Assembly (NCBI GenBank): GCA_947846985.1
Contig: CANTUZ010000014.1
Location: 8,239,738 to 8,303,737, forward strand
DNA: 64,000 nt
Direction: 5' to 3'
Source of the DNA: Fratercula arctica
Taxonomy: Eukaryota; Chordata; Aves; Charadriiformes; Alcidae
The position numbers and the translations under genes are program-made. Below are positions 9,530-23,000 of the stretch, piece after piece; position 1 is the first letter of the stretch, and the number at the start of each line of letters is the position of its first letter. Below the pieces are notes generated by a model, which worked only from the letters and a program-made list of their open reading frames with translations, was not told the origin of the DNA and did no database searches.

Positions 9530-10110
9530 CCCCCAACTGCCCCATTGATCCCCCAAATCCCCCCATTGCAGCCCCCAAACCCCCCACTGATCCCCCAACC
9601 CCCCCACTGCATCCCCTAAATCCCCCCATTGCATCCCAAAATCCCCCCCCACTGATCCCCCAACCCCCCCACTGCATCCCCCCATTGCAGCCCCCAAATC
9701 CCCCCATTTCTCCCCCAAATCCCCCCATTGATTCCCCCAAACCCCCCATTGATCCCCCAACCCCCCCATTGCACCCCCCAAACCCCCACTGATCCCCTAA
9801 ATCCCCCCATTGCATCCCAAAATCCCCCCATTGCAGCCCCCAGACCCCCCATTGCAGCCCCCCATTGCAGCCCCCAAATCCCCCCATTTCTCCCCCAAAT
9901 TCCCCCACTGCAGCCCCCCCATTGATCCCCCAAACCCCCCCATTGCAGCCCCCAGACCCCCCCATTGCAGCCCCCAGCCCCCCCACTGCATCCCCCCAAT
10001 TGAAGCCCCCAACCCCCCCCATTTCTCCCCCAAACCCCCCCATTGCAGCCCCCAGCCCCCCCATTGCAGCCCCCCATTGCAGCCCCCAAATCCCCCCATT
10101 TCTCCCCAAA
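9530..10110. repeat. C-rich tandem repeat upstream of PRX
   Basis: Short units of the form CCCCCAAATCCCCCCATTG and CAGCCCCCAAACC alternate irregularly (about 22-24 bp). No coding support is seen on either strand. Confidence 0.85.
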
Positions 10111-10539
10111 CCTCTCGGCCGGGATCCTCCGACCCCCCCTTCCCTCCCGGCTGCCTCCGGCTCCGCGCTGGGAACTGATGGTGTCTGTCCCCCCCCCACA
10201 CCCGAGGTGGGGGGCACCCAGGCATCCTGCCCCCCCCCCCCACACTGCCCCCCCCCCCCCAAGAGAACCCAGTTCTCCATCCCACACCAGCTGCCCCCCC
10301 CCCCCAATGGCACCCCAAATTCCCCCCTGGCAGCCACCCCCGCAGCGGCCAGGACAAGGGGGGGCTTTGTCCTGGGTGCCCCCCCACCCCCCACCCCGTC
10401 ACCCCAAGGGAATTCCGGGAATTTGGGAGACTCAGCGGGAAATCCCAGGGCGGGGGGGGGGGGGAGGGAAGGCTGGATTTGGCCGGCCAGGCCTGAGGCC
10501 ACGGGGATGGACCCCCCCCACCCCGGGAGTCTCCCCCCA

Positions 10540-11345
10540 TCATGGGACCCCCAAAGCACCCCCGGGACCCCCAGAGAACCCTTAGGACCCCAGTAACACC
10601 CCTGGGACCTCCCCCAGGACCCCCCCATCACCCCCAAAATACCCCTGGGAGCCCCCATGGGACCCCCAAAGCCCCCTTGGGACCCCCATAGGACCCCCAT
10701 AGCACCCCTGGGACCCCCAAAGCACCCAAGGACCCCCCCCAAAAAACCTGGGAACCTCCACAGGACCCCCATAACACCCTTAGGGCCCCTGTAGCACCCC
10801 TGGGACCCCCCCAAAGCCCCCCTGGGACCCCCATAGTAGCCCTGGAACCACCATGGCACCCCCAGGACCCTCGTAGCACCCCTGGGACCCCCCCGTGGGA
10901 CCCCCAAAGTACCCCTGGGACTCCCAAAGCACCCCAGGACCCCCCTGTAACACCGCTGGGACCCCCACAGCACCCAAGGACCCCCAAAAAACCCCTGGAA
11001 ACCCCCACAACAACACCCTTAGGAGCCTTGTAGCACCCCTGGGACCCCCATAGCACTCCCCCATGACCCCCAAAATACCCCTGGGACCCCCCCCATGGGA
11101 GGCTCAAAGCCCCCCCGGGACCCCCATAGCACCCCCGGGACCCCCAAAGCCCCCCTGGGACCCCCATAGCACCCCCGGGACCCCCAAAGCCCCCCTGGGA
11201 CCCCCCCCGTGGGACTCTAGAGCCCCCCTGGGACTTCCAAAGCACCCCCCCCCCCATAACACCTATCAGACCCCCCCGGACCCGCATAGCACCCTTAGGA
11301 CCCCCAAAGCACCTCTTAGACACCCACAGAGACCCTGAGACACCC
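10540..11345. repeat. C-rich tandem repeat (GGGACCCCCATAGCACCCC type)
   Basis: Units are about 15-30 bp of GGGACCCCCAAAGC or GGGACCCCCATAGCACCCCT, with occasional longer spacers. It fills the space between PRX and SLC8A2. No gene is seen. Confidence 0.85.
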
Positions 11346-11427
11346 CCCCCCCGATACCCCCCCCCCCAGGACATCCATAGCCCCCCAGGGACCCCCGTAT
11401 CACCCCAGGATCCCCCCATACCCCCCC

Positions 11428-11850
11428 CCAATGACATTCCTAGTCCCTCAAGGGACCCCCACATCACTGCAGGGACCCCCACAGCCCCCCCCCCCCCCAG
11501 GACCCCCATAGCCCCTCAGGGACCCCCCCCCAATGACATTCCTAGTCCCTCAAGGGACCCCCACATCACTGCAGGGACCCCCACAGCCCCCCCCCCCCCC
11601 CAGGACCCCCATAGCCCCCAGGGACCCCCATACCCCCCCCAATGACATTCCTAGTCCCTCAAGGGACCCCCCCATCACTGCAGGGACCCCCACAGCCCCC
11701 CCCCAGGACCCCCATAGCCCCCCAGGGACCCCCATACCCCCCCCCAATGACATTCCTAGTCCCTCAAGGGACCCCCACATCAGTGCAGGGACCCCCACAG
11801 CCCCCCCCCAGGACCCCCATAGCCCCCCAGGGGCCCCCATACCCCTCCCG
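11428..11850. repeat. About 105-bp tandem repeat, four copies
   Basis: The phrase AATGACATTCCTAGTCCCTC recurs at about 11430, 11532, 11641 and 11746. Each copy continues with ACATCACTGCAGGGACCCCC and a C-run of variable length. Confidence 0.9.
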
Positions 11851-12049
11851 GGGGAGCCCGGCCGCTGGCCCCCCCCCCGCCCCCCCCGGCAGCCCAGCAA
11901 TGCGCTGACTCGGTGGCTCCCGCCCCCCCCCCCTCGGCAGCCCAGGGCGGGGGCGGGGCCGTGAATGGAGCCATTGAGGGCGGGGGCGGGGCGGGGGCCC
12001 CGGGGAATTCGGCAGCGCCCGCTGACCCCCCCTTGAGCAATTCACCCCC

Positions 12050-12190
12050 CCGTCACACACACACACACACACCCCCCCCCCATCATTCACACACACACAC
12101 ACACCCCCCCATCATTCACACACACCCCCCCCCATCATTCACACACCCCCCCCCCATCATTCACACACACACACACACACACACCCCCCC
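12050..12190. repeat. CA dinucleotide tracts separated by C-runs and CATCATTCA
   Basis: Five or six short (CA)n tracts are separated by C-runs and the spacer CCATCATTCACACAC. Confidence 0.9.
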
Positions 12191-12229
12191 ATTCACCCCC
12201 CACCTCCCCATTCATCCCCCACCGGGACC

Positions 12230-12540
12230 CGGCGGGCGGGGCCGGGAGCGGAGAGGGGCGGGGCCTGGGCGGGAGTAGGCGTGGCCTGGAGCGGAGTTAT
12301 GGAACGGCGGGGGCGTGGCCTGGAGTGGAGACGGGCGGGGCTTGGCGCGACGGGGGCGTGGCTTGAAGCGGAGGGGGCGTGGCCATAGGGGGTATGAATT
12401 GAGGGCGTGGTCTGTAGCGGGGGCGTGGTCTGAGATGGAGATGGGCGGGGCTTGGCGTGCGGGGGGCGTGGCCTAGAGGGGTCTGGCATTGGGGGCGTGG
12501 CCTGGAGCGGAGGGGGCGTGGCCTGGCGCGGCCACCGGAG
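12230..12540. repeat. GC-box/GGGCGTGG tandem array
   Basis: About 15 copies of GGGGGCGTGGCCTGGAG-type and GGGCGGGGC-type units match Sp1/KLF-like boxes. It could be a promoter-like CpG element between PRX and SLC8A2. A plus-strand AATAAA at 12696-12701 follows, but I find no convincing gene between them. Confidence 0.6.
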
Positions 12541-13254
12541 ACCACCGGGGGGGGCCGGTCGCCGCGTTTCGTTCCCCTCTGGCCACGGCGGGGTGGGGAG
12601 GGGGGCACGGGCGCAGCCGGTGGCGGAACCCCCCCCCCCGAGGGGAAGGAGCCAGCCCCGGGTCCGGTCGTTTTGTGCTTTTTTTGGTTTTGGTGAATAA
12701 ATGGGGGGGGGGGGGGGGCGGGCACAAAGACACGGAGACGTGGCCGTTTCCCCGGGGGGGTTGGTTTTTTTCGGGGGGGGGGGGGGGGCTGCGGCAGCAC
12801 CAACAGCCCCACACGCGCGTGTGTCTCTCCCCCCCCCCCCCCCCCCCCCGGTGTGTCTCTCCCCCCCCCCCCGTGTCACTCCCCCCCACCCCCCCCTTTG
12901 TTACCCTCCCCCTTGTGTGTCCGTGTCGTCGCCCCCCCCCCCCCCGTCCCCACCCCCCCCAAGGGACGAGCCGCTACGAAACCGGGGTTAAAAACGGGGA
13001 CACCCCCCCCAATCCCGAGGGGGGGCTTTAAAAAACGCTTGTGGGGAGAAAAACACACCCCCCCCCCCGGGGTTTGGGGGGGGGGGGGCGGGGGTCCCTG
13101 AGGTGGATGTGGGGTCCCTGCGGCCTCCCTGTGTCCCGTCCCCCCCCCCGGGGTCCCAGGGGGTGGCCGTGGCTGGCACATGGGGGGCTGTGTCACCTCC
13201 TCACCCCCCCCCCCGGCCGTGTCACCCCCCCCCGTGTGGGATGGGGGTGTCCCG

Positions 13255-13890
13255 AGGGGACACAGGGACCTTCTGGGGACACAGGGGTGGCAGGAGGACC
13301 CCGAGGGGACATGGGGACCCTCTGGGGACCTGGGGGTGGCAGGAGGTCCCTAAGGGGACATGGGGGTGGCAGGAGGCCCCAGAGGGACATGGGGACCTCC
13401 TGGGGACATGGGGGTGGCAGGAGAACCCCAAGGGACATCAGGGTGGCAGAAGGACCCCAGGGGGACATGGGGACCCTCTGGGGACACGGGGGTGGCAGGA
13501 GGACTCCAGAGGGACATGGGGACCCTTTGGGGACATGGGGGTGGCAGGAGGACCCGAGGGGGACACGGGGACCTTCTGGGGACACCAGGGTGGCAGGAGG
13601 ACCCCAAGGGACATGGGGGTGGCAGGAGGAGGTCCCTAAGGGGACACGTGGTGGGCATGGGGACTGGGGACATGGGGATGCCAGGAGGATCCCAGGGGGA
13701 CATGGGGACCCTCTGGGGACATTGGGGTGGCTGGAGGATCCCAGGGGGACATGGCGACCCTCTGGGGACATTGGGGTGGCTGGAGGACCCCAAGGGACAT
13801 GGGGACCCTCTGGGGACATGGGGATGCCAGGAGAACCCCAAAGAGCGATGGAGATGCCAGGAGAACCCCAAGGGGCCATGGGCACATGGA
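13255..13890. repeat. Minisatellite downstream of the SLC8A2 stop
   Basis: Units of about 48-54 bp contain GGGGACATGGGGACC, CTCTGGGGACA, GGGGGTGGCAGGAGGACCCC. It may lie in the SLC8A2 3' UTR. No minus-strand AATAAA was found between 12700 and 14041, so the 3' end of that transcript is not located. Confidence 0.85.
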
Positions 13891-14041
13891 CCCCAAGGGG
13901 ACGCGGTGACACCGGACGGACCCTGTGGGGCTGCAGCCCCCTCCGCCGGGGAGGACCCGACCCCTTCCCCTGCCCCCCCACCCCCCCCCCCCGCCATCGC
14001 CATGGGGTGACGCCGGGCTGTCCCCATCCCACGTCCCCATC

Positions 14042-17000
14042 TCAGAAGCCCTTGATGTGACAATAGGCTTCCAGGCTGGCGAAGAGGATGTAGAGGAGCC
14101 AGAGGCCGAGGAAGAGGCCGGCGGTGAGGAGTTTGGGGGTGCGGGGCCCCCCCAGCTCGCCCCCGATGTGGGGCCGGCGGCGGTACATGAGGACGCTGAT
14201 GCAGACGAAGGCGAAGATGGTGAAGAGGGTGACGGAGAAGGCCAAGGTCCCCGTCTGCACCTCGAAGTCCCGGCCTTGCGCCGCCCAGTAAATGGCGGCC
14301 ACCGACCAGGCGACCCCCAGCCCCAGGAAGACGTTGACGGCGTTGGAGCCCGTCACGTTGCCGATGGAGGCGTCCGCGCACTGGTCCTGCAGCGCGGCCA
14401 CCTTGCTGGCGAAGGTGTCTGCAGGGTGGGGACGCGGGGTGGGCATGGGGACGTGGGGACACATGGTGGGCATGGGGACACGGGGACATGACGTGGGCAT
14501 GGGGACGTGGGGATACATGGTGGGCATGGGGATGTGGGGTGGGCATGGGGACATGGGGACATGACATGGGCACGGGGACACGGGGACAGAGGGCCATGGG
14601 GACATGGGGACACGGGGAGGGCACAGGGACACAGAGTGAGCACTGGGACACAGTGTGTCCCCAGCCCTGCCCCTCCTCCATCCTCGTCTCCCTCTCCCCA
14701 TCCCCATCCCTCTTCCCATCCCTCTCCCTCTCCCCATCCCTCTCCCCATTCCTCTCCCTCTCCCCATCCCTCTCCCTCTCCCTCTCCCCATCCCTCCTTC
14801 TCCCCATCCCTCTCCCCATCCCTCTCCCCATCCCTCTCCCTCTCCCCATCCCTCTCCCCATCCCTCTCCCCATCCTTCTCCCTCTCCCTCTCCCCATCCC
14901 TCTCCCTCTCCCCATCCCTCTCCCCATCCCTCTCCCTCTCCCCATCCCTCTCCCCATCCCTCTCCCTCTCCCTCTCCCTATCCCTCTCCCTCTCCCCATC
15001 CCTCCTTCTCCCCATCCCTCTCCCCATCCTTCTCCCTCTCCCTCTCCCTCTCCCCATCCCTCTCCCCATCCCTCTCCCCATCCCTCTCCCTCTCCCCATC
15101 CCTCTCCCCATCCTTCTCCCTCTCCCTCTCCCTCTCCCCATCCCTCTCCCTCTCCCCATCCCTCTCCCCATCCCTCTCCCTCTCCCTCTCCCCATCCCTC
15201 TCCCTCTCCCCATCCCTCCTTCTCCCCATCCCTCTCCCCATCCTTCTCCCTCTCCCTCTCCCTCTCCCCATCCCTCTCCCCATCCCTCTCCCTCTCCCCA
15301 TCCCTCTCCCCATCCCTCTCCCCATCCCTCTCCCCATCCCTCTCCCTCTCCCCATCCCTCTCCCCATCCCTCTCCCCATCCCTCTCCCCATCCCTCTCCC
15401 TCTCCCCATCCCTCTCCCCATCCCTCTCCCTCTCCCTCTCCCCATCCCTCCCTCTCCCCATCCCTCTCCCTCTCCCCATCCCTCTCCCCATCCTTCTCCC
15501 TCTCCCCATCCCTCTCCCCATCCCTCTCCCTCTCCCCATCCCTCCCTCTCCCCATCCCTCTCCCCATCCCTCTCCCCATCCCTCTCCCCATCCCTCTCCC
15601 CATCCTTCTCCCTCTCCCTCTCCCTCTCCCCATCCCTCTCCCCATCCCTCTCCCTCTCCCCATCCCTCTCCCCATCCCTCTCCCCATCCCTCTCCCTCTC
15701 CCTCTCCCCATCCCTCCCTCTCCCCATCCCTCTCCCTCTCCCCATCCCTCTCCCCATCCTTCTCCCTCTCCCTATCCCTCTCCCCATCCCTCTCCCTCTC
15801 CCCATCCCTCTCCCCATCCCTCTCCCTCTCCCCATCCCTCCCTCTCCCCGCTCCCGCACCGGGGATGGAGGTGCCGAGGGCCACGAAGACGACGGCGTTG
15901 ACGGAGTCCTTGAGGCCGACGGTGCAGCCGAAGTGGGCGGCCAGGTCGCCGATGAGGGCGGTGAGGATGCCGATGAGGAGGATGGAGACGCCGAAGCAGG
16001 CCCAGCCGTTGCAGTACTCGGTGGGGGGCACGCAGGCGAAGAGAACCTTCCAGAAGACCGTCAGGAAGTGCATCACGTAGTCGAAGCAGGAGGGCAGCCG
16101 CTCCTCCCGCCCGTCCTCGTCCTCCTCCTCCTCGCCTGCCGAGGAAGGTCACCCTCAGCCCAACGGGGACACGGCCCCGCAGCTGCCTGGACCCATGGCA
16201 GTGGCCCCAGGGTGCTCGTCCCCATGGTGGTGGCCCCAGGGTGGTTGTCCCCATGGCGGTGGCCCCAGGGTGGTGGCCACAAGGTGGCACAGTCCCAGGT
16301 TGCGTGGTCTCAGGGTGGTGGCCCCCAGGGTGCTCGTCCCCATGGTGGTGGCCCCAGGGTGGTTGTCCCCATGGCGGTGGCCCCAGGGTGGTGGCCACAA
16401 GGTGGCACAGTCCCAGGTTGCGTGGTCTCGGGGTGGTGGCCCCCAGGGTGCTCGTCCCAGAGGGGTGGTCCCAGGATGGTGGCCCCAGGGTGGTTGTCCC
16501 CCAGGGTGGTGGCCACGGCATGGTTGTCCCACGGGTGCATGGTCCCAGGGTGGTGGCCCCAGGACCACGTCCCCATGGTTGAGCGTCCCCATGGTTGAGC
16601 GTCCCCATGGTTGACATCCCCATGGCCATCTCTCTCCCCAGGACGGCGTGTCCCCAGGACCACGTCCCCATGGCTGACCGTCCCCATCTGTCCCCAGGGC
16701 TGGATGTCCCCACAGCCAGGGGACCCACCTGCGCTGACGGTGATGGCTTCCAGGAACTGCTCCCGCCAGGAGTGCGTCCCGATCACCATGGCCAGGTTGG
16801 TCTTCTTGATCAGCTTGTCCACCGTGTTCTGCGGGGACATGTCCGTGTTCCCCACGTCCCCCAGCCCCCGGGTGTCACCCCCACCTCCCCGTCCCCTGTC
16901 CCCCTTGGCCACCTTGAAGTCGTAGGACTCCTCGATGATGACCTCCAGCTTGCAGTTCTCCCCCAGGATGGGTTTGCCCATCTCGGCAATGCGCCGAGCC

Positions 17001-20000
17001 TCCTCCTCCTCCGCGGAGAGCTTCCGGTCACCGTCTGCTGCGGGGACACCACGGGGGGACGCCAACGGGTGGGGACGCAGCGTGGGCATGGGGACACGGC
17101 ACGGGGACACGACATGGGGTGTGGGAACACGGCACAGGGACACGACGTGGGGACATGGCATGGGGACACGACGTGGGGCGTGGGGACATGGCACAGGGAC
17201 ACAACGTGGGGTGTGGGGACATGGCACGGGGACACAACGCGGGGACACAACACGGGGACACAACACGGGGACACAACATGGGCATAGGGACACGGCATGG
17301 GGACACGACGTGGGGTGTGGGGACACGGCACAGGGACATGACGTGGGGACATGGCATGGGGACACGACGCGGGACATGGCACAGGCGTGGGGACACGGGA
17401 CGGGGACACGGCATGGAGACGTGGCATGGGGACACAACATGGGGACACAACATGGGCATAGGGACACGGCATGGGGACACAACGTGGGGCGCGGGGACAC
17501 GGCACGGGCATGGGGACATGGTGTGGGGACACAGCACAAGGACACGCCATGGGGTGTGGGGACATGGCACGGGGACACAACACGGGGACACAACACGGGC
17601 ATAGGGACACGGCATGGGGACACGACGCGGGGTGTGGGGACACGGCATGGGGACACAACGTGGGGACATGGCATGGGGACATGACATGGGGCGTGGGGAC
17701 ACGGCACGGGGACACAACGTGGGGTGTGGGGACACGGCACGGGGACACAACATGGGGCGCGGGGACATGGCACAGGGACACAATGTGGGGTGTGGGGACA
17801 CGGCACGGGGACACAACACGGGGACACAACACGGGCGTAGGACATGGCATGGGGACACAGCGTGGGGTGTGGGGACACAGGACGGGGACACAACGTGGGG
17901 ACGTGGCATGGGGACACGATGTGGGGTGTGGGGACACGGCACGGGGACACGACGTGGGGACATGGCATGGGGACATGACATGGGGCGTGGGGACACGGCA
18001 CGGGGACACAACATGGGGCGCGGGGACATGGCACAGGGACACAATGTGGGGTGTGGGGACATGGCACGGGGACACAACACGGGGACACAACACGGGCATA
18101 GGGACACGGCACAGGGACACGACGTGGGGACATGGCATGGGGACATGACATGGGGCGTGGGGACACGGCACGGGGACACAATGTGGGGCGCAGGGACATG
18201 GCACAGGGACACAATGTGGGGTGTGGGGACACAACACGGGGGCACAACATGGGCATAGGGACATGGCATGGGGACACGACGTGGGGCGTGGGGACACGGC
18301 ACGGGGACACGGCATGGGGCATGGAGATGTGGCATGGGGACACGACGCGGGACATGGCACAGGCGTGGGGACACGGGACGGGGACACGGCATGGAGACGT
18401 GGCATGGGGACACAACATGGGGCATGGGGACACGGCATGGGGACACAACGTGGGGCGCGGGGACACGGCACGGGCATGGGGACATGGTGTGGGGACACAG
18501 CACAAGGACACGCCGTGGGGTGTGGGGACATGGCACGGGGACACAACACGGGGTGTGGGGACACGGCACGGGGACACGACGTGGGGACATGGCATGGGGA
18601 CATGACATGGGGCGTGGGGACATGGCACGGGAACACAACGTGGGGCGCGGGGACATGGCACAGGGACACAATGTGGGGCGTGGGGACACGGCACGGGGAC
18701 ACAACGTGGGGCGCGGGGACATGGCACAGGGACACAATGTGGGGTGTGGGGACACAACACGGGGACACAACATGGGCATAGGGACATGGCATGGGGACAC
18801 GACGTGGGGCGTGGGGACACGGCACGGGGACACGGCATGGGGCATGGAGATGTGGCATGGGGACACGACGCGGGACATGGCACAGGCGTGGGGACACGGG
18901 ACGGGGACACGGCATGGAGACGTGGCATGGGGACACAACATGGGGCATGGGGACACGGCATGGGGACACAACGTGGGGCGTGGGGACACGGCACGGGCAT
19001 GGGGACGTGGTGTGGGGACACAGCATGAGGACACGCCATGGGGTGTGGGGACATGGCACGGGGACACAACATGGGGACACAACACGGGCGTAGGACATGG
19101 CATGGGGACACGACGTGGGGTGTGGGGACACGGCACGGGGACACAACGTGGGGACACGGCATGGGGACATGACATGGGGACATGACATGGGGCGTGGGGA
19201 CACGGCACGGGGACACAACGTGGGGACGTGGCATGGGGACACGGCATGGGGACATGACATGGGGCGTGGGGACACGGCACGGGGACACAACGTGGGGACG
19301 TGGCATGGGGACACGACGCGGGGGGTGGGGACACGGCACGGTCGTGGGGACATGCCACGGGGCAGGGGAGGTGTCACGGGGACGCGGGACACGGGGACAA
19401 GAGCGGAAGGCGCCTACCTTGGGTGAGCAGGAGGGCTGCAGAGAGCGGAGAGGAAGGTGGTGAGATGCCACCAAGGGCTCGGCCACACCAGAACCCTGTG
19501 TCCCCACCCCGGCCACCCCCTGGCCACGCCCCGGCCACGCCCCGGCCACGCCCGTACCCGAGATGCCCCGTTTGAGCCAGCGCGGCTGCCCCAGCTCGAT
19601 GAAGAAGTTGTCCTTCTTCTCGTACTCCTCGTCGTCCACGATCTTCACCTGCAGCGTCTTCCTGGGGATGGGGTGGGGCGGGGGACGACACGGCACTGTC
19701 ACCGTCACCGTCACTGTCACCGTCACCGTCACCGTCACTGTCACCGCCACCCCCGGGGGGGACCCACGATGCCCCAGGGGAAGGAGGGGGGACAGGAATC
19801 GGCCACCTGGGCCACGTCCATCCCCTTTCTGCCCCACAGGATCCATGTGCTGGGACCCATGTGCTGGGGCCATCCCTCCATCCATCTCTCCATCTGCATC
19901 TCCATCCCTCCATCCATCCATCCATGCATCCATCCATCCATCTCTCCATCTGCATCTCCATCTCCATCCTTATCCCCATCTTCATCTTCATCTCCATCCC

Positions 20001-23000
20001 TCCATCCATCTCCATCGTCATCTTCATCTCCATCTCCATCCCTCCATCCATCCATCCCTCCATCTCCATCTCCATCCCTCCATCCATCCATCCCTCCATC
20101 TCCATCCATCCCTCCATCCATCTCCATCTCCATCGTCATCTTCATCTCCATCTCCATCCCTCCATCCATCCATCCCTCCATCCATCTCTCCATCCATCTC
20201 CATCCATCCTTCCATCCATCTCTATCTCCATCATCATCTTCATCTCCATCTCCATCCCTCCATCCATCTACCGCTCTGTCTCCATCCCTCCATCCCTTCA
20301 TCCATCCATCTCTCCATCTTTCCATCCATCCATCTCCATCTCCATCCATCCCTCCCTCCCTCCCTCCATCTCTCCATCTCCATCCTCATCTTCATCTCTA
20401 TCTCCATCTCCCTCCTCATCTTCATCTGCATCCCTCCGTCCCTCCATCCATCCATCCCTCCATCCATCTCTCCATCTCCAGCCATCCATCTCTCCATCTC
20501 CCCATCCATCCGTCTCCATCTCCATCCCTCCATCCATCTCTTCATCTCCATCCTCATCATCATCGCCATCTCCATCTGTCATCTCCATCGCTACACCCAT
20601 CCATCCGTCCATCCATCCATCCATCCATCCATCCATCCATCCATCCATCCATCCCCATCCTCATCTCCATCCCCATCCTCATCTCCATCCCCATCCCCAT
20701 CCTCATCTCCATCCCCATCCTCATCTCCATCCTCATCCTCATCTCCATCCCCATCCTCATCTTCATCCTCATCTCCATCCTCATCCTCATCTCCATCCCC
20801 ATCCATCCATCCATCCATCCATCCCCATCTCCATCCTCATCTCTATCCCCATCCTCATCCTCATCTCCATCCTCATCCTCAACTCCATCCCCATCCTCAT
20901 CCTCATCTCCATCTCCATCCCCATCCCCATCCCCATCCTCATCTCCATCCTCATCTTCATCCTCATCTCCATGCCCATCCTCATCCTCATCCTCATCCTC
21001 ATCTCCATCCCCATCCTCATCTCCATCCCCATCCCCATCCTCATCTCCATCCTCATCTTCATCCTCATCTCCATCCCCATCCTCATCTCCATCCCCATCC
21101 CCATCCTCATCTCCATCCCCATCCTCATCCTCATCCCCATCCTCATCCTCATCCCATCCCCATCCTCATCCCCATCCTCATCCTCATCCCCATCCCCATC
21201 CTCATCCTCATCCCCATCCTCATCCTCATCCTCATCCTCATCTCCATCCTCATCTCCATCCTCATCCTCATCCCCATCCCCATCCTCATCCCCATCCTCA
21301 TCCCCATCCCCATCCTCATCTCCATCCTCATCCCCATCCTCATCTCCATCCCCATCCTCATCTCCATCCCCATCCTCATCCCCATCCTCATCCTCATCCT
21401 CATCCCCATCTCCATCCTCATCTCCATCCCCATCCTCATCTCCATCCCCATCCTCATCTCCATCCTCATCCCCATCCTCATCCCCATCCTCATCCTCATC
21501 CTCATCCTCATCCTCATCCCCATCTCCATCCTCAACTCCATCCCCATCCTCATCCTCAACTCCATCCCCATCCTCATCTCCATCCCCATCCTCGTCTCCA
21601 TCCTCATCTCCATCCTCATCTCCATCCTCATCTCCATCCCCATCCTCATCCTCATCCCCATCTCCATCCTCATCCCCATCTCCATCCTCATCTCCATCCC
21701 CATCCTCGTCTCCATCCTCATCTCCATCCTCATCTCCATCTTCATCCTCATCTCCATCCTCATCCTCATCCCCATCCCCATCCCCATCCCCATCCTCATC
21801 CCCATCCCCATCCCCATCCTCATCCCCATCCTCATCTCCATCCCCATCCTCATCTCCATCCCCATCCTCATCCCCATCCCCATCCCCATCCTCATCCCCA
21901 TCCTCATCTCCATCCCCATCCCCATCCCCATCCTCATCCCCATCCTCATCCCCATCCCCATCCCCATCCTCATCTCCATCCCCATCCCCATCCCCATCCT
22001 CATCCCCATCCCCATCCCCATCCTCATCCCCATCCCCATCCTCATCCCCATCCCCATCCCCATCCCCATCCCCATCCCCATCCTCATCCCCATCCCCATC
22101 CCCATCCTCATCCCCATCCTCATCCCCATCCCCATCCTCATCTCCATCCCCATCCTCATCCTCATCCCCATCCCCATCCCCATCCCCCTCCCCATGCCCA
22201 TGCCCATGCCCACCTCCACCCCTCCCCCCCCGTGCCCCCTCCCCGCCCCCCGGGGCCGTTAATTACCGCCCGCGCTCCCGCTGCCCGCGCTGCGCCGCCG
22301 CCGTCTCCCGCCCAATTAATCCCCGTCGCCTCTTAACGGGCTTTTAGTTGGGCCCCGCCGCGACGGGGCTGGGGGGGGGGGAGCCCTGCAACGCCCCACG
22401 GGGTGACGGCCTTCGTTAAGTCATTAGGCCTTAATTAGCGCTGGGAGCAGCGCCCGGGGTGGGGGGGGGTGAGGAGGGGGATTTATTAGTGCAATTAGCG
22501 AGCTAAGGAAGGGCCCCGCTAACGAAGGGGGGGGGGGGGGGGCTGCTTTAATGTGGGGGCGGTGAGGGGGAGAGGGGGCAGGAGTGAGGGGTGGGCGTGC
22601 AAGGGGTGGGTGTGCAATGGGTGGGCGTGCAAGGGGCACCCAAGAGGTGGTCTTGCAACGGGTGGGCGTGCGGCGGGCATGCAAGGGGTGGGTGTGCAAT
22701 GGGTGGTCTTGCAATGGGTGGCCATGCAAGGGGCACCCAAGAGGTGGTCTTGCAATGGGTGGTCTTGCAACGGGTGGGCGTGTGGTGGGCGTGCAAGGGG
22801 TGGGCGTGCAATGGGTGGGCGTGCAAGGGATGGGTGGGCGTGCAAGGGGTAGGTGTGCAATGGGTGGCCATGCAATGGGCACCCAAGAGGTGGTCTTGCA
22901 ATGGGTGGGCATGCAAGGGGTGGGCGTGCAATGGGTGGCCATGCAATGGGCACCCAAGAGGTGGTCTTGCAATGGGTGGGCATGCAAGGGGTAGGTGTGC

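Noticed and set aside
14488..16080. 530- and 464-residue Ser/Pro/Leu repeat proteins on the plus strand
   Set aside because: Pyrimidine hexamer satellite antisense to SLC8A2; no start context, domain or splice support.
16310..19933. 1207-residue Cys/Pro/His-repeat protein on the minus strand
   Set aside because: It merges real short SLC8A2 exons with the intronic GGGGACAC satellite; the exons are explained by SLC8A2 splicing.
19457..22347. His-Pro, Ser-Pro and Ile-Pro repeat proteins of 830-960 residues, plus strand
   Set aside because: All three frames are open because of the CAT hexamer repeat.
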